Origin: an uncultured Pseudomonadota bacterium
Lineage (GTDB): Bacteria; Bdellovibrionota_B; Oligoflexia; Oligoflexales; CAILAO01
Assembly (NCBI GenBank): GCA_903832105.1
Contig: CAILAO010000241.1
Location: 1 to 10,235, forward strand
Length of the DNA stretch: 10,235 nt
Reading direction: 5' to 3'
Shown: positions 6,555-10,235 of the stretch, piece by piece
Numbering within the stretch: the stretch's first letter is position 1
Layout: each line of letters opens with the position of its first letter
Notes under the pieces: model-generated
Database searches by the model: none
What the model was told of the DNA's origin: nothing
The model's input: only the letters and a program-made list of their open reading frames with translations
Translations under genes and position numbers: made by a program

Positions 6555-6561
6555 GAACAGT

Positions 6562-7227
6562 ATGGTTTACACCAATGTATGTTCAAAAGTTTTTGGCCTA
6601 GCATCGTTTGTCTTTTTATTCAGTCTTCCAATTGGATGCAGTGGTGGCGATTTTATTGGTAAATCGAACAGCAACAAGGAGCAAAACAGTTCAAATGCGG
6701 TTGGCACAGCAAAACAGCCGGCATCTACCACTACCACCACCAATACGAATACCAACACCGATATTGCAACCGCGACCTCCAATTCGACATCAACGGAGAC
6801 CACTACCACCACATCGGCAGCAACGATAGATCCGAACATTCAAAGCTGTTCTGATCAATGGGGAGGTCAAGATCTGCCCTTCAGCGACGCACAAAAAGCA
6901 AAGCCAAAATTGTTCCCTGTGACTGGTGTTTCCAGCATTTTGGAGGATGGCCCAACAAACAGTCCCGTATTAACATTTGTTGATGTGCAGCTATCGGGAG
7001 GCTCCCTCTTTGGAATTCCCCTTCCACAAAGTGCCGCAGCCATTGCTCTATGCAATCCAAAGGCATGGTACTGTATCAAGATCAAAACACAATTAATCTC
7101 AGCATTTGAAATCGTTGTGCATAAAGACGCTCAATACGCTATTGTGCAAAACGAGCAAAGCGGAGTCAGTGGCGGCGCAGTCGTGCGAGATCGCCCCAAT
7201 ATATTCGGCAACTACGTATGCGAATAA
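6562..7227 (+). CDS. Putative lipoprotein with Thr/Asn/Ser-rich linker and four-cysteine C-terminal domain
   Basis: Unrecognised protein of 221 aa. Residues 1-25 form an export signal with hydrophobic core GLASFVFLFSLPIG, and C26 is the probable lipidated cysteine; the lipobox LPIGC has Pro at -3, which is not canonical. Residues 27-50 are Ser/Asn/Lys rich, and residues 56-87 are a low-complexity Thr/Asn/Ser segment that should be an extended, surface-exposed tether. The C-terminal part, from about 90 to 221, is a compact-looking domain with four cysteines (C96, C164, C171, C220), enough for two disulfides, including WYCIK and a final NYVCE. I recognise no family. The start is chosen from the ribosome site 7 nt upstream and the signal sequence; the frame is open about 90 codons further up, without a ribosome site. 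It faces away from the collar-like operon and is followed after 87 bp by glcD. Cell-envelope location is inferred. Confidence 0.75.
   Translation: MVYTNVCSKVFGLASFVFLFSLPIGCSGGDFIGKSNSNKEQNSSNAVGTAKQPASTTTTTNTNTNTDIATATSNSTSTETTTTTSAATIDPNIQSCSDQWGGQDLPFSDAQKAKPKLFPVTGVSSILEDGPTNSPVLTFVDVQLSGGSLFGIPLPQSAAAIALCNPKAWYCIKIKTQLISAFEIVVHKDAQYAIVQNEQSGVSGGAVVRDRPNIFGNYVCE
6727..6822 (+). repeat. Low-complexity ACC/AAC-rich tract encoding a Thr/Asn/Ser linker
   Basis: Codons for Thr, Asn and Ser recur here in clusters such as ACTACCACCACC and AATACGAATACC, giving residues 56-87 of the lipoprotein. Such tracts can expand or contract by slippage. The minus strand gives a spurious Val-rich open frame. 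Confidence 0.6.
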
Positions 7228-7251
7228 AATCCATATTGGATCATATAGAGA

Positions 7252-7263
7252 TCTGTTAACAGA
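7252..7263. promoter_or_regulatory. Perfect 12-bp palindrome upstream of glcD, candidate operator
   Basis: TCTGTTAACAGA is its own reverse complement and lies about 50 bp before the first possible glcD start. A second short inverted repeat, ATCCA-TAT-TGGAT, lies just upstream at 7229-7241. Position and symmetry suit a dimeric transcription factor, but no factor is identified and no convincing promoter pair was found next to it. Confidence 0.35.
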
Positions 7264-7314
7264 CCGGATACCAAACCAGCTTCTTACCACTTTAAAGACC
7301 TCCATATACAGGGT

Positions 7315-8700
7315 ATGATGATTTATATGGAGCGTCGGGTGAAAAAACTTTTTATTTCGATTGTAGGTGATTCTCGCGCCTCAGATCAACCTGAAGACCT
7401 CGCTGTTTATGGCATGGATCCACACTTAGAAGAAAAACGTCCGGATCTGGTTTTGTTTCCGATCTCTACAGATGAAGTCTCGCGCATTTTGAGGCTTGCC
7501 TTTCAGGAAAAAATCCCTGTAACACCTCGTGGAAGCGGAACTAACCTGGCGGGAGAGGTGGTTCCGATACGGGGCGGCATTGTAATGTCGCTCACGAAAA
7601 TGAACAGAATTTTGGATCTTGATATCAAGAATAGTCTTGTGCGTGTTGAGCCTGGTGTTCTCAATTATGATCTGCAAATGGCGGTCGAGGAACATGGACT
7701 TATGTATCCGCCAGATCCCAGTTCGTGGAAAATTGCCACGATGGGGGGCACCGTTGCGACAAACGCAGGGGGACCTAGGACGCTAAAATATGGTGTTACA
7801 CGCGATTATCTGCTAGGGCTTACGGTGATATTGGCTAATGGAAATGTTCTTAAAACCGGTGGATCGACTCTTAAAAATGTCACTGGTTATGATTTGACAA
7901 GACTTTTTTGTGGCTCCGAGGGAACGTTGGGGGTCATGACCGAAATTACAGCGCGACTTGTTCCCAAACCTGAACATAGAAACACTCTAGTGGCCGATTT
8001 TGTGTCGCTTGCCGATTCCTCGCAAGCAGTGATCGCGATAAAAAAGGCTGGGATTGTCCCGGCAGCGCTTGAACTCATGGACAATGCTGTCATCAAGCTA
8101 GTTGAAACACACGCGAAGCTTGGTCTCTCGACTGACGTCGCAGCGATGCTCTTAGTCGAAGTTGACGGATGCCGAGAAGCTGTCAGTGCCGAAATAGATA
8201 GAATTGAGTCGATTCTTAAAGAGCATCACGTGGTTCGTCTGAATCGGTCAAAGTCGTTGGAAGAGGCTGAATCACTCTGGACGGCGAGGCGATCTGCCTT
8301 TTCCGCAATGGCGCGCCAGAGACCAAACGTCTTGATTGAAGACGTGACAGTCCCTGTGTCGCAACTAACGACGATGATCCAAAAAGTCGGTGTGATTGCT
8401 CAGGATACGAAAGTAGAGATAGGCATTGTGGCGCACGCAGGTGACGGGAATCTGCATCCATTTATCATGTTTGACCACGAAAATAAGGGAGAGGTCTCGC
8501 GGGTTGAAAAAGCGATCGATCGGATTTTTAGAGAAGCTCTTTCTCTTGGTGGGACCCTTTCAGGAGAGAACGGGATAGGTCTCGCAAAAAAGAAATTTTT
8601 GTCGCTCGAACTTGACGAGGTTGCTCTTAAGGTTACTAGAGATCTTAAAAAAGCTTTGGATCCCGATAACATTTTAAACCCTGGAAAGTTTGCGGAGTGA
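7315..8700 (+). CDS. glcD: FAD-linked oxidase, GlcD-like (glycolate oxidase or D-lactate dehydrogenase subunit)
   Basis: FAD-binding dehydrogenase of the GlcD family, 461 aa, predicted to oxidise glycolate to glyoxylate or D-lactate to pyruvate and pass electrons to the partner iron-sulfur protein encoded next. The FAD-binding PCMH domain covers about residues 40-220: PRGSGTNLAG at 71-80, MGGTVATNAGG at 143-153, and NVTGYDLTRLFCGSEGTLG at 188-206. The FAD-oxidase C-terminal domain covers about 225-460: HAGDGNLHP at 374-382, GTLSGENGIG at 413-422 and DPDNILNPGK near the end, giving the expected active-site His/Glu/Asn set. Length is normal. Start choice is open among ATGs at 7315, 7318 and 7327; a weak AGGG lies just upstream. 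The last codons overlap the GlcF-like gene. No glcE is present, so the D-lactate dehydrogenase alternative, in which a GlcD-like protein pairs with a single CCG-domain iron-sulfur protein, should be kept in mind. Confidence 0.92.
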   Translation: MMIYMERRVKKLFISIVGDSRASDQPEDLAVYGMDPHLEEKRPDLVLFPISTDEVSRILRLAFQEKIPVTPRGSGTNLAGEVVPIRGGIVMSLTKMNRILDLDIKNSLVRVEPGVLNYDLQMAVEEHGLMYPPDPSSWKIATMGGTVATNAGGPRTLKYGVTRDYLLGLTVILANGNVLKTGGSTLKNVTGYDLTRLFCGSEGTLGVMTEITARLVPKPEHRNTLVADFVSLADSSQAVIAIKKAGIVPAALELMDNAVIKLVETHAKLGLSTDVAAMLLVEVDGCREAVSAEIDRIESILKEHHVVRLNRSKSLEEAESLWTARRSAFSAMARQRPNVLIEDVTVPVSQLTTMIQKVGVIAQDTKVEIGIVAHAGDGNLHPFIMFDHENKGEVSRVEKAIDRIFREALSLGGTLSGENGIGLAKKKFLSLELDEVALKVTRDLKKALDPDNILNPGKFAE

Positions 8701-9974
8701 TGGTTAGAAACTTTCCGGAAAGTCTAAAAAAAGATCTTGACCACTGCTCTCGATGTGGGCTCTGTGAGCCTCTGTGCCCAAGCTATAAAGTCATGCGCAT
8801 GGAGCGTTATGCACCGCGTGGTCGCGTTCAGATGGTAAGAAAAATTTTCGCCGGGGAGCTTAGTTTCACGAAGTCTCTTCAAGAGGCTTTTACGAGCTGC
8901 ATTTCGTGCGGTACCTGTTCAGAAAACTGCCCCAGTGGAGTTAGGATTGATCGCGTCTTCAGCCATATGCGCTTTGATCTTGTTCAGAAACTAGGGCAAC
9001 CACTTTTTAAAAAAATGATGCTTTGGTTTTTACGGCATCCCAGCGTTCTTCACGCTGGAGCGGCTTCGGCGAGGATCGGACAATCGTGGCTCATAAAACC
9101 ATTCAACGTCAAAAAAAAAATTGGGCCTATCGAGGTTTCTCGTCTGCCGCGTCTCAATAAAACGCCGTTTCGAGAGCATCTTCAAACGAGAATTCCCCCG
9201 CGTGGAAAAAAGATTGGGAGAGTCCTTTATTTTGTCGGTTGTGCTACGGATCTATTTAATGAAGACATTGGTCAAGCAGCTATTAAAGTCCTTACAGGAC
9301 TGGGGTATGAGGTCATTATTTCTAAAGAACTGGGTTGTTGCGGACTCCCCATTTTTTTGAGCGGCGCTCTCGATAACGCACTAAATAATATTTCAAAAAA
9401 TCTAAACTTAATGACAGAAATAGAATGCGATCATGTCATGTTCGATTGTGGGACGTGTGGCGGGGCTTTTAAAGAAAAGATTCCTCAACTACTGGAAGAA
9501 CTTGGTCCCGATTTTGCCCCTCTTCAAGATAAAGCGCTGGCTCTCGCGGCGAAATCTCGTGATGTTTCGGAAATCATTGCGCTCAATCTCGATCGAATTG
9601 ATCTAAGCACGACAAATCGGGATCAAAAACCTCTCATCGTCACCTATCATGATTCTTGCCATCTAAAGAGGGCCATGCATATTTCAAAAGAACCGAGGGC
9701 TATTTTAACAAAACTCCCCTCTATCCAATATTCCGAAATGCCGTCACCTGATGAATGTTGTGGGGGAGGTGGGGCATATCAATTTGAACACGCAGCGTTG
9801 TCCTCTGCTATCACAAAACGGAAGATACACAATATTAGAAGCGTCCAAGCTGATATTTTGGCGGTTGGATGTCCGGGCTGCCAACTAACACTATCCGCCG
9901 CACTCAGTCAACCGAATGATCCAGTTGTAAAACATCCTGTTCAGTTATATGCCGAGTTGAAGCAATTTTCGTAG
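8700..9974 (+). CDS. glcF: GlcF-like iron-sulfur subunit with two 4Fe-4S motifs and CCG domains
   Basis: Electron-transfer partner of the GlcD-like oxidase, 424 aa, predicted to be membrane-associated through interaction with the respiratory chain. Residues 16-26 and 67-77 each hold the C-x2-C-x2-C-x3-C-P motif for one 4Fe-4S cluster (CSRCGLCEPLCP and CISCGTCSENCP). Two cysteine-rich CCG domains follow: the first from FVGCATD near 180 to ELGCCGLP near 213, with FDCGTCGG near 249; the second from YHDSCH near 316 through DECCGGGG near 352 to GCPGC near 391. The set is complete. The ATG overlaps the glcD stop by one base (TGATG), so translation is coupled; a GTG three bases earlier is the alternative start. 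An uninterrupted A10 run at 9111-9120 encodes Lys-Lys-Lys in the linker between the ferredoxin and CCG parts and is a possible slippage site. Confidence 0.92.
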   Translation: MVRNFPESLKKDLDHCSRCGLCEPLCPSYKVMRMERYAPRGRVQMVRKIFAGELSFTKSLQEAFTSCISCGTCSENCPSGVRIDRVFSHMRFDLVQKLGQPLFKKMMLWFLRHPSVLHAGAASARIGQSWLIKPFNVKKKIGPIEVSRLPRLNKTPFREHLQTRIPPRGKKIGRVLYFVGCATDLFNEDIGQAAIKVLTGLGYEVIISKELGCCGLPIFLSGALDNALNNISKNLNLMTEIECDHVMFDCGTCGGAFKEKIPQLLEELGPDFAPLQDKALALAAKSRDVSEIIALNLDRIDLSTTNRDQKPLIVTYHDSCHLKRAMHISKEPRAILTKLPSIQYSEMPSPDECCGGGGAYQFEHAALSSAITKRKIHNIRSVQADILAVGCPGCQLTLSAALSQPNDPVVKHPVQLYAELKQFS

Positions 9975-10001
9975 TTGTCTTACACATGTAACATGGTTTA
10001 C

Positions 10002-10235
10002 CTAATCTAACAGTTTCAAAAAACTTTTAAGACGCTCGATTTTCCGCGCATTGTTTTCCTCTTTCAGTTGCAGTCCAATCTGCTTCTTCACTCGAGCGAC
10101 ATCCGGTTTTTCCTTTATTTTTTTTGCAATTCTTAACATTTCGAGACAATCTGTCAGATCTGATTCAGAGAATCGAGATAGTTTTAGAAGAATGAATAAA
10201 GTGACATTTGGGCGGAATATCGTAGCCTTTTTCCC
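10002..10235 (-). CDS. C-terminal part of an unrecognised protein, runs off the window
   Basis: The minus strand is open from the right edge to TAG at 10002-10004, giving the last 77 residues of a protein whose start lies outside. It reads like real protein: FRPNVTLFILLKLSRFSESDL, interrupted by a charged helix-like stretch (LEMLRIAKKIKEKPDV), ending LKSFLKLLD. It is Lys/Glu/Leu-rich and probably helical. The pattern of a hydrophobic strand, then KLxR, then xxxDLxD, resembles the C-terminal region of small nucleotidyltransferase-like proteins, but this is too weak for a call. It converges on glcF with 27 bp between the stop codons. Confidence 0.6.
   Translation of the reverse strand, partial: GKKATIFRPNVTLFILLKLSRFSESDLTDCLEMLRIAKKIKEKPDVARVKKQIGLQLKEENNARKIERLKSFLKLLD

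Larger units (their letters stand above)
5947..6561. other. Gene-poor AT-rich stretch between divergent lipoprotein genes
   Basis: About 600 bp between the starts of the minus-strand collar-like lipoprotein gene and the plus-strand Thr-rich lipoprotein gene. It must hold the promoters of both, but I could not find a -35/-10 pair with acceptable spacing on either strand. It is visibly more AT-rich than the flanking genes. It contains two open stretches without recognisable product: a 54-codon reading frame from ATG 6024, and about 90 codons open in frame ahead of the ATG at 6562. No tRNA or hairpin terminator was seen. Confidence 0.6.

Noticed and set aside
6567..6839. Minus-strand Val-rich 90-codon open frame
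   Set aside because: It is the complement of the ACC/AAC low-complexity tract of the plus-strand lipoprotein; its composition is an artefact of that repeat.
9975..10001. Possible terminator between glcF and the edge gene
   Set aside because: Only a 5-bp TTACA/TGTAA repeat with a 2-nt gap is present, with no T-run; too weak to call.

Overview
The window looks like chromosomal DNA from a free-living Gram-negative bacterium. Three of the predicted proteins have export signals (one Sec signal peptide with an AxA site and two lipoprotein-type leaders, in addition to a secreted glycosidase), Shine-Dalgarno sites are clear at several starts, base composition is moderate, and there are no tRNA, rRNA, phage structural, transposase or CRISPR features. 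The mix of small Thr/Ser-rich lipoproteins, a surface-polysaccharide block and glycolate/lactate oxidation genes would suit a deltaproteobacterial or Bdellovibrionota-like organism, but that placement is a guess.

Left part (1-4367), surface polysaccharide. A Nudix hydrolase gene (+) ends tail-to-tail against a WecG/TagA/CpsF-type GT26 glycosyltransferase gene (-), the two overlapping by 20 bp. Only 27-30 bp away, and divergent from the GT26 gene, is a GT4 glycosyltransferase gene (+). It is followed after 22 bp by a secreted GH44 glycoside hydrolase gene (+), so the GT4 and GH44 genes look like one transcription unit. The likely theme is assembly of a lipid-linked glycan plus an exported glycanase that trims or degrades it.

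Middle part (4397-7227), exported proteins of unknown role. Two minus-strand genes, coupled by a 14-bp gap, encode a putative lipoprotein and a Sec-exported protein. Together they carry three copies of one ~120-residue module (CPxGW, GR, HxH...DPGHxH, TNxPYxQ, C-terminal Cys) that resembles the collar/tip region of phage tail fibres. This is the most interesting item in the window. A gene-poor AT-rich stretch (about 5947-6561) separates them from a plus-strand lipoprotein with a Thr/Asn/Ser-rich linker and a four-cysteine C-terminal domain.

Right part (7315-10235), 2-hydroxyacid oxidation. A GlcD-like FAD oxidase gene and a GlcF-like iron-sulfur gene overlap at TGATG and form a two-gene operon for glycolate or D-lactate oxidation feeding electrons to the membrane. 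A palindrome upstream of glcD is a candidate operator. The window ends inside a minus-strand gene of which only the last 77 codons are present.
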